Source of the DNA: an uncultured Lachnospira sp.
GTDB lineage: Bacteria; Bacillota; Clostridia; Lachnospirales; Lachnospiraceae
Length of the DNA stretch: 47,824 nucleotides
Direction: 5' to 3'
Assembly: GCA_934343805.1 (NCBI GenBank)
Contig: CAKRIN010000020.1
Span: 1 to 47,824, forward strand
Under the pieces are notes generated by a model. The model had not been told where the DNA came from. It worked only from the letters and a program-made list of their open reading frames with translations, and did no database searches. Of this stretch, positions 24,977 through 33,955 are shown piece by piece. A program made the position numbers and the translations under genes. Position 1 is the stretch's first letter. Each line of letters begins with the position of its first letter.

Positions 24977-25705
24977 TTAAATCCATCCGCCATCAAGAGT
25001 AATTATCTGACCGGTAAGATAATTATTCATATTAATAAGCGAATTAACAAGCTGGGCTACTTCCTGCACCGTTCCAAACCGGCCAGCAGGAATTTCCAGC
25101 GAAAGAGCTGCTTTATCATCGTCAGAAAGATGACTGTTCATGTCGGTATCAATTGCTCCACACGCTATGGCATTAACCTGAATCTGGCTTGGAGCAAGCT
25201 CTTTTGCAAGAGCTCTTGTAAATGCATTGACAGCACCTTTAGTTGCAGAATAAGCAACTTCGCAGCTTGCACCATACAGACCCCATACAGATGAAATGTT
25301 GATGATTTTTCCACAATGCCTTTTTATCATATCTTTGACTGCGAAGTGGCAGCAGTTAAAGACAGAGTCGATGTTTGAACTGCATATATTGCGCCAGTCG
25401 TCCCTGCTCATATCCTGAAACAGGCCTACTATAGATATTCCAGCGTTATTAATAAGAACATCTGTCTGTCCAAAACGTTGAAAACACATGTCAAACATTT
25501 TCTGAACATCATTATAATTTCCCATATCTCCTATAAATGTTTCACAGACACTGCCTTTTTCTTCAATAAGTGATTTTACTTCATTTAACTTATCCACATT
25601 TTTAGCACAGTTAATGACAATGTTGGTATCTTTTCCTGCAAGTTCTATTGCAACAGCTCTTCCAATTCCGCGGGAAGCCCCAGTTATAACGATAGTTTTT
25701 TTCAT
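24977..25705 (-). CDS. SDR oxidoreductase, FabG-like; likely EF-P 5-aminopentanone reductase type (YmfI)
   Basis: About 242 residues from ATG 25705 (GAGGA lies 6 bases upstream; an upstream ATG at 25717 is possible). The motifs are ITGASRGIGRAVAIEL, NNAGISIVGLFQDM, INISSVWGLYGA (Ser), VAYSATKGAVNAF (Tyr, Lys) and the C-terminal NYLTGQIITLDGGWI, all FabG-like. The NISSVWGLYGASCEVAYSAT signature resembles the Firmicutes YmfI group, which reduces the 5-aminopentanone modification on elongation factor P. FabG (fatty-acid synthesis) is the alternative; no other fab genes are nearby, which favours the YmfI reading. The terminator lies inside the convergent CDF gene. Confidence 0.8.
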   Translation of the reverse strand: MKKTIVITGASRGIGRAVAIELAGKDTNIVINCAKNVDKLNEVKSLIEEKGSVCETFIGDMGNYNDVQKMFDMCFQRFGQTDVLINNAGISIVGLFQDMSRDDWRNICSSNIDSVFNCCHFAVKDMIKRHCGKIINISSVWGLYGASCEVAYSATKGAVNAFTRALAKELAPSQIQVNAIACGAIDTDMNSHLSDDDKAALSLEIPAGRFGTVQEVAQLVNSLINMNNYLTGQIITLDGGWI

Positions 25706-26133
25706 AAAAATCCTCATTTCCTGATACAATTAATTTTAATAATATCGTTAATATAATACAGGAAAATACAAGTAAATACTACAAAAAAATAAAAAAGAAA
25801 TGTTGACAAAAATTGCCTTGTGCATACTTACCAAAAAGGAATTGGAATTGTATTTATTTCAATAATCACTTGACAGGATTTATGAACATATCAAAAAGTT
25901 ATCAACAAAGGAAAAGGCGGAATTTAACTAAAAATACACTTATCAACCAAGTTATGCACATTATCAACAAAAAATGGTCGACATTTAATCATGATTTACT
26001 ATCCTGAAATAAGAATAAATGTTTTGTTAAATATTCCGAAAAATAAAAAGATGGATATAAGTGCTTGACATAATTGCATAAAATAATTAAAGGACATACT
26101 TGTTAATTTACAAAGATGTGATATAATATTTAC
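25706..26133. other. Non-coding AT-rich stretch with DnaA-box-like cluster
   Basis: This is the longest stretch without a gene. Nonamers resembling the DnaA box TTATNCACA are TTATGAACA (25880-25888), TTATCAACA (25899-25907), TTATCAACC (25940-25948), TTATGCACA (25952-25960, exact match), TTATCAACA (25961-25969), and, inverted, TGTGCATAC (25819-25827). The last two forward boxes abut. The surrounding DNA is A/T-rich. Isolated TTGACA hexamers occur at 25803, 25869 and 26065 without good -10 partners. A 64-codon open frame across it (25813-26007) lacks a ribosome site and is not called. Confidence 0.5.
26100..26127 (+). promoter_or_regulatory. Promoter of the raiA-type leader and hpf
   Basis: TTGTTA (26100-26105), a 16-base spacer and a consensus TATAAT (26122-26127). 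Transcription would start near 26134, leaving a leader of about 240 bases before hpf. Confidence 0.6.
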
Positions 26134-26345
26134 ATAAATTAAGTATACAGTTTTGTATCTTAAGGTCGTGTTTACTGCATATGATTATGCAGAAGGAGGT
26201 TAAAGAAAGAAAAGACAATGAGCGTTGGAGATTAACGATAATATTTTCTTTCAGCATATGCAGTGATTCAATAAGTAAGAAGATCTGATATATTAGATTG
26301 AGAAGGTGTGAAAGGGTTTAATCAGATTCTTACCTTAGCCCACGA
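26134..26345 (+). ncRNA. Structured leader upstream of hpf, candidate raiA-motif RNA
   Basis: A leader of about 210 bases with nested helices: ACTGCATATG (26174-26183) pairs perfectly with CATATGCAGT (26255-26264), enclosing GAAAGAAAA (26205-26213) paired with TTTTCTTTC (26244-26252), and a 3' helix AGATCTGAT (26281-26289) with ATCAGATTCTT (26321-26331). AAGGT at 26162-26166 and 26303-26307 can each pair with ACCTT (26332-26336), a possible alternative or pseudoknot. The raiA motif is a known large structured RNA of Firmicutes found upstream of raiA/hpf; size, position and complexity fit. I could not run a covariance model, so the identity is an inference. Confidence 0.6.
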
Positions 26346-26374
26346 TTATAAAACACGTAAAGGAGTTGGACATC

Positions 26375-26902
26375 ATGAGATTTATAATTACAGGAAGAAA
26401 TATTGATATAACAGAAGGATTAAAGTCAGCAGTAGAAGAAAAGCTTGGAAAGCTTGACAGATTTTTTGCTCCAGAGACAGAGGTCAATGTTACTTTAAGT
26501 GTTGAAAAGGAACGACAGAAGATAGAGGTAACAATCCCTGTTAAGGGTAACATTATCAGAAGTGAGCAGGTAAGCAGTGATATGTATGTATCAATTGATC
26601 TTGTTGAGGAGGTCATTGAACGTCAGTTAAAGAAGTATAAGAATAAGATTGTTGATAAGCAGCAGAACGCAGCAGCCTTTGCTCAGGAATTCGTAGATAA
26701 GGATTATGATGATGATGAGGTTAAGATTATCAGAACCAAGAGATTCGGAATCAAGCCAATGGATCCTGAGGAAGCATGCGTGCAGATGGAACTTTTAGGT
26801 CATAATTTCTATGTGTTTTTCAATTCTGAGACAGAAGAGGTTAATGTTGTTTACAAGAGAAAAGGAAATACTTACGGACTGATAGAGCCAGAACTTGACT
26901 AA
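26375..26902 (+). CDS. hpf: Ribosome hibernation-promoting factor, long form
   Basis: About 175 residues from ATG 26375, chosen for the AAAGGAG site 9 bases upstream; a TTG three codons earlier is inside the Shine-Dalgarno region. The N-terminal domain (MRFIITGRNIDITEGLKSAV, KLGKLDRFF, VIERQLKKYKNKI) binds the 30S decoding region, and the C-terminal domain (IIRTKRFGIKPMDPEEACVQ, MELLGHNFYVFFNSETEEVN) dimerises to make 100S ribosomes, the long-HPF arrangement of Firmicutes. It has its own structured leader and a strong terminator, so it is monocistronic. A stationary-phase role is family knowledge. Confidence 0.93.
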   Translation: MRFIITGRNIDITEGLKSAVEEKLGKLDRFFAPETEVNVTLSVEKERQKIEVTIPVKGNIIRSEQVSSDMYVSIDLVEEVIERQLKKYKNKIVDKQQNAAAFAQEFVDKDYDDDEVKIIRTKRFGIKPMDPEEACVQMELLGHNFYVFFNSETEEVNVVYKRKGNTYGLIEPELD

Positions 26903-26929
26903 TATGGATTCTATAAGTTAATGTGACTG

Positions 26930-26961
26930 ACCTGACAGGCATTATGCCTGTCAGGTTTTTT
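26930..26961 (+). terminator. Intrinsic terminator of hpf
   Basis: A perfect 12-bp stem, ACCTGACAGGCA (26930-26941) with TGCCTGTCAGGT (26945-26956), a 3-base loop and a run of T residues. Confidence 0.95.
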
Positions 26962-27050
26962 ATGTTTAGAAAGATTTTTTGTGCATATTATGTTAATATA
27001 TATTCTGGTTTTTATACTAATGACAGAATATGCTTAATTGGGAGGCTGCA

Positions 27051-27749
27051 ATGGATTACAAGTTAAAATGTGATGTGATAGAATGGGATGTTGAAAATTG
27101 GGGGAAATTCATAGACTTCATAGAGAAAAGAAATATAGATTTTAATAATAAGAAGGTACTGGAGCTTGGAGCAAGAGATGGAGGTTTATCTTTATATTTT
27201 GCGCTTAAAGGAGCTTATGTTACATGTACAGATCTTGAAGGTCCGACGGCTAAGGCCAATGTACTGCATGAAAGATACAATGTTGCAGACAGGGTTACTT
27301 ATGAAGCTGTAGATGGAACGGATATCCCAGATAAATATTACGGACAATATGATTATGTTGTATTTAAGTCTGTTATAGGAGGAATTGGTTCGTTTAACGA
27401 TTATGATAAGCAGAAGGCATGCGTGGATGGAATATATCAGTGTCTTAAACCAGGAGGAACGCTGGTTTTTGTTGAAAATATGCAGGCTTCATTCCTGCAC
27501 AGATTTGCAAGAAAGACATTTGTTAAATGGGGAAAGAGCTGGCATTATGAAAGCAGAAAAGAAATTCATGAATTAATGAAGGATTTTCTGCTGATAGAAG
27601 AAAAATATGCAGGGGTTCTGGGATGCTTTGGAAGGAGTGAAAAAGGAAGAGAGAAATTAGGCAGGGTTGATACGGCTGTGTTTGACAGAATATTGCCAGA
27701 TTCGTGTAAATATATTGGAATGTATATTTACAACAAGCCAGACTGTTAA
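27051..27749 (+). CDS. Class I SAM-dependent methyltransferase
   Basis: About 232 residues from ATG 27051 (GGGAGG lies 6 bases upstream; the open frame begins at 27030). The Rossmann methyltransferase motifs are present: VLELGARDGGLSLYFALKG (motif I, SAM glycine loop), VTCTDLEGPT (motif II acid), DGTDIPDKYYGQYDYVVFKS (post-II) and CLKPGGTLVFVENM (motif III). The C-terminus (RKTFVKWGKSWHYESRKE) is basic. The substrate is unknown; small-molecule and polysaccharide methyltransferases share this layout. It stands alone between hpf and secA. Confidence 0.8.
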   Translation: MDYKLKCDVIEWDVENWGKFIDFIEKRNIDFNNKKVLELGARDGGLSLYFALKGAYVTCTDLEGPTAKANVLHERYNVADRVTYEAVDGTDIPDKYYGQYDYVVFKSVIGGIGSFNDYDKQKACVDGIYQCLKPGGTLVFVENMQASFLHRFARKTFVKWGKSWHYESRKEIHELMKDFLLIEEKYAGVLGCFGRSEKGREKLGRVDTAVFDRILPDSCKYIGMYIYNKPDC

Positions 27750-27757
27750 ACGTCCGC

Positions 27758-27786
27758 TTGATAGAATCTGTATTTGGTGGTACAAT
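27758..27786 (+). promoter_or_regulatory. Promoter of secA-prfB
   Basis: TTGATA (27758-27763), a 17-base spacer and TACAAT (27781-27786), about 40 bases before the secA ATG. Confidence 0.7.
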
Positions 27787-27826
27787 TACAGAATAATTAG
27801 GCTTTTATAAGGAGAAGTATAAGGTA

Positions 27827-30394
27827 ATGGGATTAGCTCAAAAGTTATTTGGAACACATAGCGAACATGAATTAAAAAGAATATACCCTATCGCAGATAA
27901 GATAGAAAGCTATAAAGAAGCTTTTTCTAAATTGAGCGATGACGATTTAAAAGGAAAAACTAAAGAGTTTAAGGAAAGACTATCAAAGGGCGAAACACTT
28001 GATGATATTTTGCCAGAAGCATTTGCTACAGTAAGAGAGGCGAGCAAAAGAGTACTTGGCATGGAACATTATCATGTTCAGCTTATAGGAGGTATTATAC
28101 TTCATCAGGGAAGAATTGCAGAGATGAAAACCGGTGAGGGAAAAACTCTTGTGTGTACACTTCCGGCATATCTTAATGCACTTACAGAAGAGGGCGTAAT
28201 TGTAGTTACTGTTAATGATTATCTTGCAAAGCGAGATGCTGAGCAGATGGGAATGATACATGAATTCTTAGGACTTAAGGTGGGTGTTGTTCTTCATGAC
28301 TCAACGAAGGAAGAAAGACAGGCTGCGTATGCCAGTGATATTACATATGTGACTAACAATGAGCTTGGATTTGATTATCTGCGAGACAACATGGCTATAT
28401 ACAAGAATGAGCTTGTTCTTAGAAATCTTAAGTATTGTATTATTGATGAGGTCGATTCAGTTCTTATCGATGAGGCACGTACACCACTTATTATTTCAGG
28501 TCAGAGCGGAAAGTCTACTAAGCTTTATGAGTTGTGTGATGTTCTTGCAAGACAGCTCCAGCGAGGAGAGTATAAGGGCGAGAGAACTAAAATGCAGGCC
28601 ATAATGAATGAAGAAATAGAGGAAGATGGAGATTTTATCGTTAATGAGAAAGATAAAGTTGTTAATCTTACTGAACAGGGTATTCATAAGGTTGAGCAGT
28701 TCTTCCATATAGATAATTATGCAGATCCTGAAAATCTTGAAATACAGCATAATGTAACGCTTGCACTTCGCGCACATAATCTTATGTTTAAGGATAAAGA
28801 TTATGTTGTTAAAGATGATGAAGTACTTATTGTAGATGAATTTACAGGACGTATTATGCCAGGACGCCGTTATTCAGATGGTTTGCATCAGGCTATTGAG
28901 GCGAAGGAACATGTTAAGGTAAAGAGAGAGAGTAAGACTTTAGCAACAATAACATTCCAGAACTTCTTCAATAAGTTTGAAAAGAAAGCAGGTATGACAG
29001 GTACTGCACTCACTGAGGAGAAGGAATTCCGTGAAATTTACAATATGGATGTAGTAGAGGTTCCTACTAATAAGCCGGTTATAAGAGTAGATAATAACGA
29101 TGCTGTATTTAAGACTAAAAAGGGAAAGTTTAATGCTGTTGTCCAGTCTGTAATAGAATCACATGAAAAAGGACAGCCGGTTCTTGTAGGTACTATCACA
29201 ATTGAAACATCAGAAATGCTTAGTGAAATGCTTAGAAAGAAAGGCATCCCTCACAATGTACTTAATGCCAAATTCCATGAACTTGAGGCTCAGATTGTAT
29301 CAGAGGCAGGACGTCATGGCGCTGTAACTATTGCTACTAACATGGCAGGACGAGGAACTGATATTAAGCTTGATGATGAGGCAGTTGCTGCAGGCGGACT
29401 TAAGATAATTGGTACAGAAAGACACGAAAGCAGACGTATTGATAATCAGCTGCGTGGACGAGCAGGACGACAGGGAGACCCTGGTGAGTCAAGATTTTAT
29501 ATTTCTCTTGAAGATGATCTTATGAGACTTTTTGCTCAGGAAAGACTTATGGCTGTATTTAACAGCATGGGAGTTTCAGAGGATGATCAGATTGAGCATA
29601 AGCTGCTGAGCAAAGCTATTGAGACAGCACAGAAGAAGATAGAAACTAACAACTTCGGTATCAGAAGCCACCTTCTTGAATATGATCAGGTAATGAATGA
29701 GCAGAGAGAAATAATGTATGCTGAACGTAGAAGAGTACTTGATGGTGAGAGCATGCGTAACTCTATAATGAAGATGGTAACTGATTATGTGGAAAATGTA
29801 GTTAACAGATGTGTTGGAGAAGATAAGGAAGCAAGTGACTGGGATTATACAGAAATTAACGAATTACTTCTTCCTACAATTCCAATAGAGAAAGTTGAAT
29901 ATAAAGAAGATATCAGGAATAAGAATGAATTGATACATGACCTTAAGGAAAAGGCAGTTAAGTTATATGAGGATAAAGAGGCTCTCTTCCCAGAGGCAGA
30001 ACAGATGCGAGAGATTGAGAGAGTTATTCTTCTTAAGGTAATTGATCGTAAGTGGATGGATCATATCGATGATATGGATCAGTTAAAGCAGGGAATAGGT
30101 CTTCAGGCGCTTGGACAGAGAGATCCTGTTGTTCAGTACAAGATGATGGGCTACGATATGTTTAATGAAATGACAGAAGGAATTGCAGAGGATACTGTAA
30201 GACTTCTTATGCATATTCAGGTAGAACAGAAGATAGAAAGAGAACAGGTTGCTAAGGTAACAGGTACTAACAAAGATGAGGGACCATCAGTAAAGGGTCC
30301 TGCAAGAAGAACAGAGAAGAAGATATATCCTAATGATCCATGCCCATGTGGAAGCGGCAAGAAATACAAAAACTGTTGTGGAAGACAGGCATAG
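27827..30394 (+). CDS. secA: Preprotein translocase ATPase SecA
   Basis: An 855-residue motor of the Sec pathway, full length. Motifs in order: [20 protein letters not shown] then GKTL (Walker A), [51 protein letters not shown] (Walker B/DEAD), [26 protein letters not shown] and [20 protein letters not shown]. The C-terminus ends with the zinc-binding SEC-C module [16 protein letters not shown], which contacts SecB-like chaperones or the ribosome. It is transcribed from a good promoter and precedes prfB by 35-47 bases, a common Firmicutes pairing. Confidence 0.97.
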   Translation: MGLAQKLFGTHSEHELKRIYPIADKIESYKEAFSKLSDDDLKGKTKEFKERLSKGETLDDILPEAFATVREASKRVLGMEHYHVQLIGGIILHQGRIAEMKTGEGKTLVCTLPAYLNALTEEGVIVVTVNDYLAKRDAEQMGMIHEFLGLKVGVVLHDSTKEERQAAYASDITYVTNNELGFDYLRDNMAIYKNELVLRNLKYCIIDEVDSVLIDEARTPLIISGQSGKSTKLYELCDVLARQLQRGEYKGERTKMQAIMNEEIEEDGDFIVNEKDKVVNLTEQGIHKVEQFFHIDNYADPENLEIQHNVTLALRAHNLMFKDKDYVVKDDEVLIVDEFTGRIMPGRRYSDGLHQAIEAKEHVKVKRESKTLATITFQNFFNKFEKKAGMTGTALTEEKEFREIYNMDVVEVPTNKPVIRVDNNDAVFKTKKGKFNAVVQSVIESHEKGQPVLVGTITIETSEMLSEMLRKKGIPHNVLNAKFHELEAQIVSEAGRHGAVTIATNMAGRGTDIKLDDEAVAAGGLKIIGTERHESRRIDNQLRGRAGRQGDPGESRFYISLEDDLMRLFAQERLMAVFNSMGVSEDDQIEHKLLSKAIETAQKKIETNNFGIRSHLLEYDQVMNEQREIMYAERRRVLDGESMRNSIMKMVTDYVENVVNRCVGEDKEASDWDYTEINELLLPTIPIEKVEYKEDIRNKNELIHDLKEKAVKLYEDKEALFPEAEQMREIERVILLKVIDRKWMDHIDDMDQLKQGIGLQALGQRDPVVQYKMMGYDMFNEMTEGIAEDTVRLLMHIQVEQKIEREQVAKVTGTNKDEGPSVKGPARRTEKKIYPNDPCPCGSGKKYKNCCGRQA

Positions 30395-30441
30395 ATATTT
30401 TGGCTATATAAGCAAAGATATGCGAAAGAATGGAGAACAGT

Positions 30442-31560
30442 ATGGTAGAGTTAGACCAGTTTCGGTATAAGATATCAGGATATGATAAGCCTATGGCCCA
30501 GATTAAGAAATCTCTTGATCTGGATAATAAGCAGAAAAGAATAGAAGAACTGGAAGCTGATATGGAAGCACCGGGGTTCTGGGATGATCCTGACAAATCC
30601 CAGAAGGCAATGAAAGAGTTGAAGGGACTTAAGGATGCCTTTGAAAGATTTAACGACCTGACAACTGGTCTTGACGATATTAAAACTCTCATAGAGATGG
30701 CTGAAGAAGAGAATGATCAGACCCTTATTCCAGAGATAGATGAAGAGATTAAAACATTTGATGAGAAAATTGAAAGCCTGAGAGTAGAAACCCTTTTATC
30801 TGGTGAACATGATGCATGTGATGCTATATTAACACTGCATGCAGGCGCAGGAGGAACAGAAAGCTGTGACTGGTGCCAGATGCTTTTCAGAATGTATACA
30901 AGGTGGGCTGAAAGCCACGGATATACAACTGAGACTTTGGATTATCTTGAAGGAGAAGAGGCTGGCATAAAGTCTGTTACTGTTGAGATAAGAGGAGAAA
31001 ATGCATATGGACACCTTAAGTCAGAACATGGAGTTCACAGACTTGTAAGAATTTCACCTTTTAATGCGGCAGGAAAGAGGCAGACTTCATTTGTATCATG
31101 CGATGTTATGCCAGATATTAATCAGGATATTGATATTGAAATCAATGACGATGATCTGAGAATTGATACTTACAGATCGAGCGGGGCTGGTGGACAGCAT
31201 ATTAATAAAACATCATCAGCTATAAGAATTACGCATCTTCCAACAGGAATTGTAGTTCAGTGTCAGAACGAAAGATCGCAGCATCAGAATAAAGATAAGG
31301 CTATGCAGATGTTAAAAGCAAAGCTGTATCTTCTTAAAGAAGCTGAGAATGCAGAGAATTTATCTGATATAAGAGGAGACATTAAAGATATTAATTTTGG
31401 AAGCCAGATAAGGAGTTATGTACTCCAGCCATATACAATGGTTAAAGATAACAGAACTAATAAAGAAGTAGCTAACGCAGGAAGTGTTCTGGATGGAAAC
31501 ATAGATCCGTTCATTAATGCGTATTTAACATGGATTAGTACGGGAAAAACTGAAGAATAA
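30442..31560 (+). CDS. prfB: Peptide chain release factor 2, no programmed frameshift
   Basis: About 372 residues from ATG 30442 (GGAG lies 6-9 bases upstream; ATG 30430 is less well placed). It recognises UGA and UAA and triggers peptide release. RISPFNAAGKRQTSF holds the SPF codon-recognition tripeptide, and YRSSGAGGQHINKTSSAIR the catalytic GGQ. In many bacteria prfB has an in-frame UGA at CUU UGA C near codon 25; here the same place reads CTT GAT C in frame (30512-30518), so the autoregulatory +1 frameshift is absent. It follows secA. Confidence 0.95.
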   Translation: MVELDQFRYKISGYDKPMAQIKKSLDLDNKQKRIEELEADMEAPGFWDDPDKSQKAMKELKGLKDAFERFNDLTTGLDDIKTLIEMAEEENDQTLIPEIDEEIKTFDEKIESLRVETLLSGEHDACDAILTLHAGAGGTESCDWCQMLFRMYTRWAESHGYTTETLDYLEGEEAGIKSVTVEIRGENAYGHLKSEHGVHRLVRISPFNAAGKRQTSFVSCDVMPDINQDIDIEINDDDLRIDTYRSSGAGGQHINKTSSAIRITHLPTGIVVQCQNERSQHQNKDKAMQMLKAKLYLLKEAENAENLSDIRGDIKDINFGSQIRSYVLQPYTMVKDNRTNKEVANAGSVLDGNIDPFINAYLTWISTGKTEE

Positions 31561-31586
31561 AAGTATAGAAAGGTGGTATATCAAAT

Positions 31587-32084
31587 ATGGCAGATTATAT
31601 TAAACCGGTAATTTTCAGATTGGGAAGTCAGAATTTTGGGGTTGATATCAACTTGGTACAGTCGATTGAAAGAGAGATTAATGTTGTAAGAGTTCCTAAT
31701 TCGATGAATTATATAAGCGGCATTGTTAATTTAAGAGGCGAGGTTATACCAGCTTTCAGTTTAAGAAAGAAATTTGGAACAGATGATGCAGTTGGTTCAA
31801 TAGGTGAGGACAGCACAGTTATAGTTAATATTCCAGGAGAGATCAAGCTTGCATTAGAGGTTGATGAAGTGCTTGAGATAGGAGATATTGATGCTGACAG
31901 TATTGTGCCAATGCCGGCGCTTGCCAAGACGGAGGAAACAGGGTATCTTGACAGGGTTGCTAATGTTAATGGGGAACTTGTGATACTTCTTGATGTGGAA
32001 AAGCTGCTTTCTAATGTAGAGACGGAAGATGTCAGGAAATTTGCTGAAGAATTAAGTAAGAATAGTGGAGGTGCAAATGAGTAG
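31587..32084 (+). CDS. cheW: CheW-type chemotaxis coupling protein
   Basis: A 165-residue CheW domain protein. IFRLGSQNFGVDINLVQSIE, the motif VRVPNSMNYISGIVNLRGEV, IPAFSLRKKF and the C-terminal VANVNGELVILLDVEKLL are characteristic. It links chemoreceptors to CheA at the cell pole. No other chemotaxis gene is in the window, so it is an orphan here. AAAGGTGG precedes the ATG. It overlaps the malQ start by 8 bases; cotranscription with malQ is probable. Confidence 0.9.
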   Translation: MADYIKPVIFRLGSQNFGVDINLVQSIEREINVVRVPNSMNYISGIVNLRGEVIPAFSLRKKFGTDDAVGSIGEDSTVIVNIPGEIKLALEVDEVLEIGDIDADSIVPMPALAKTEETGYLDRVANVNGELVILLDVEKLLSNVETEDVRKFAEELSKNSGGANE

Positions 32085-33696
32085 TGTATCTAAGTTTAAA
32101 AGAAATGCAGGAATATTGATGCCAATAAGTTCATTACCATCACCATATGGGATTGGTACTTTTGGCAAGGATGCATATGACTTTGTTGAATTTGTCAAAG
32201 AATGTAATCATAAATACTGGCAGGTTCTTCCACTTGGTCCAACAACATATGGAGATAGTCCATATCAGTCGTATTCAGCATTTGCAGGTAATCCGTATTT
32301 TGTTGATCTTGATATGCTTATAGAAGAGGGGCTTCTTCTTAAGTCTGAAGTTATATCAAGAGACTGGGGAGACGGAACAGTACCTGTTGAAGTTTCGGAG
32401 GATGATGCAGTTAATGGCAGGTATGGTACATACAAGGATGGTAATATCGGTGATGAAAGATATGTAAGTTATGAGAAGCTGTATAATAACAGATTTGATA
32501 TTTTACGAATTGCATACAACAGGTTTAAAGGGAAATGCATAGAAACAAAGAAGACGCTTGGAAAGGGCGTTCCATTATATAAACAGTTTGATAATTTTAT
32601 TAAGGATAATGCAGACTGGATTGAAGATTATGCATTGTTTATGGCGTTAAAGGAGCATTTTAATAATGTATCGTGGAGTGAATGGGATGATGATATAAGA
32701 TTCAGAAAACAGGAAGCTATGAAACGATATAAGAATGAGCTCTCAGATGATATAGGATACTGGGAATTCATTCAGTATGAATTCTTTAAACAGTGGACAG
32801 CACTAAAAAAATATGCCAATGATAATGGGGTAGAGATTATTGGAGATATTCCGATATATATGGGATATGACAGCGATACAGTATGGGCTAACCAGTCTGA
32901 ATTCCAGCTTGATGAGAATCTTACACCTGTAAAGGTTGCAGGAGTACCACCAGATGCATTTTCAGAATCAGGACAGAAATGGGGAAACCCTCTTTATGAT
33001 TATGATAAGATGGAAAAGAATGATTTTTGCTGGTGGAGAAAGAGAATGAAGGCATCAGCACAGTTGTATGATGTCATAAGAATTGATCATTTTATAGGAA
33101 TTGTGAAGTATTATACAATCCCAGCAGACATGCCTGATGCTAGACAGGGTGAATATGTGAAGGGGCCTGGTCAGAAACTTCTTGATGCAATTAATGAATC
33201 AATAGGAAATAAGAAGATAATTGCTGAAGATCTGGGTGTTGAGGTGCCTGAAGTATCAAGAATTCTTGAAGAAAATGGGTATCCGGGAATGAAAGTTCTG
33301 GAGTTTGCATTTGGCGGAGACAGAAAGAATCCGCATTTACCTTATAATTATACAACGAATCTTGTATGCTATGGTGGAACTCATGATAATGAAACTTTGC
33401 TTGGATATTTTGAAGACCGGTCAGATTGGGAACTTGGGTATGCGTACGATTATCTTGATACGCGTGACAAGAGACAGATGGTTGATAAAGTATTCCGTGC
33501 GGCATATTCAAGTGTTGCAGTTCTTACTGTATTTGCAGTCCAGGATATATTAAAGCTTGGAAACTGGGCGAGAATCAATCTGCCATCAAGTCTTGGAAAC
33601 AACTGGAAATGGCGTATGCAGAAAGGACAGCTTGGACAGCAGCAGGTTACTGATATGAGATATCTTGCAAGTATATTTGACAGAGAACGCAAATAA
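32077..33696 (+). CDS. malQ: 4-alpha-glucanotransferase
   Basis: About 539 residues from ATG 32077 (GGAGGTG upstream, overlapping the cheW stop). A GH77 enzyme that transfers alpha-1,4-glucan segments during maltodextrin or glycogen use. Motifs: RNAGILMPISSLPSPYGIGT, YWQVLPLGPTTYGDSPYQS, IIGDIPIYMGYDSDTVWAN, VAGVPPDAFSESGQKWGNPL, VIRIDHFIGIVKYY (nucleophile Asp), KKIIAEDLGVEVPEV (acid/base Glu) and VCYGGTHDNETLLGYF (stabilising Asp). Cytoplasmic. No other glucan genes are adjacent. Confidence 0.95.
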   Translation: MSSVSKFKRNAGILMPISSLPSPYGIGTFGKDAYDFVEFVKECNHKYWQVLPLGPTTYGDSPYQSYSAFAGNPYFVDLDMLIEEGLLLKSEVISRDWGDGTVPVEVSEDDAVNGRYGTYKDGNIGDERYVSYEKLYNNRFDILRIAYNRFKGKCIETKKTLGKGVPLYKQFDNFIKDNADWIEDYALFMALKEHFNNVSWSEWDDDIRFRKQEAMKRYKNELSDDIGYWEFIQYEFFKQWTALKKYANDNGVEIIGDIPIYMGYDSDTVWANQSEFQLDENLTPVKVAGVPPDAFSESGQKWGNPLYDYDKMEKNDFCWWRKRMKASAQLYDVIRIDHFIGIVKYYTIPADMPDARQGEYVKGPGQKLLDAINESIGNKKIIAEDLGVEVPEVSRILEENGYPGMKVLEFAFGGDRKNPHLPYNYTTNLVCYGGTHDNETLLGYFEDRSDWELGYAYDYLDTRDKRQMVDKVFRAAYSSVAVLTVFAVQDILKLGNWARINLPSSLGNNWKWRMQKGQLGQQQVTDMRYLASIFDRERK

Positions 33697-33742
33697 TCCC
33701 TCTATAATTTAATAAAAATTTAAAAATAGTCCATAAGTACTA

Positions 33743-33770
33743 TTTACATTATCTGAAAGTATGGTATTAT
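33743..33770 (+). promoter_or_regulatory. Promoter of the riboswitch transcript
   Basis: TTTACA (33743-33748), a 16-base spacer and TATTAT (33765-33770). An inverted repeat AAATAGT (33724-33730) / ACTATTT (33739-33745) overlaps the -35. It may be an operator or a weak malQ terminator, but there is no T-run. Confidence 0.5.
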
Positions 33771-33796
33771 ATATATATCAAAAGACAAGATAATAC

Positions 33797-33880
33797 CTTA
33801 GCAAAGCAGCCGAAAGACTGTGACGCAAAGCCAAGGGTCTTAACTGATTAACATCAGAATGACAGCCGGTTGCTACGATC
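33797..33880 (+). ncRNA. c-di-GMP-I (GEMM) riboswitch aptamer
   Basis: The class I c-di-GMP aptamer signature is present: AGCAAAGCAG, a GAAA tetraloop (CCGAAAGA), the strictly conserved TGACGCAAAGCC, a second stem closed by CTGATTAACATCAG, and GACAGCCGGTTGCTA. P1 forms from TAGCAA (33799-33804) with TTGCTA (33870-33875). It senses cyclic di-GMP. A terminator follows, and the downstream gene encodes a secreted CAP-domain protein. Confidence 0.9.
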
Positions 33881-33904
33881 AGACGCAAAGTGATTCGTAT
33901 TTAT

Positions 33905-33933
33905 AAAGCATCCGGTTATCGGATGCTTTTTTT
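33905..33933 (+). terminator. Riboswitch-controlled intrinsic terminator
   Basis: AAAGCATCCG (33905-33914) pairs with CGGATGCTTT (33920-33929), followed by TTTTTTT. The 5' arm AGCATCCGG (33907-33915) can instead pair 8 of 9 bases with aptamer segment CCGGTTGCT (33866-33874), which is the 3' strand of P1 and its flank. Ligand-stabilised P1 would free the terminator, predicting a c-di-GMP OFF switch. Confidence 0.85.
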
Positions 33934-33955
33934 AATAGAAACGGGGGAAAACAAT

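Noticed and set aside
25813..26007. 64-codon open frame across the DnaA-box-like cluster
   Set aside because: No ribosome site, a Lys/Asn/Tyr-rich composition as expected from AT-rich DNA, and it overlaps the repeated nonamers, which explain the sequence better.
25706..26133. Chromosomal origin oriC
   Set aside because: Boxes are present, but dnaA, dnaN and rpmH are not nearby, and no clear 13-mer-like unwinding array is seen. A secondary DnaA cluster is more likely.
26218..26235. Five-codon leader peptide in the hpf leader
   Set aside because: The Shine-Dalgarno AAGGAGG is about 20 bases away and the codons lie in the loop of a paired region, so translation is unlikely.
30442..30530. Programmed +1 frameshift in prfB
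   Set aside because: The position where CUU UGA C normally occurs reads CTT GAT C in frame and the gene is open throughout.
33890..33955. N-terminal extension of the CAP-domain protein
   Set aside because: It would be encoded by the riboswitch terminator hairpin; ATG 33956 has a ribosome site and a signal peptide.
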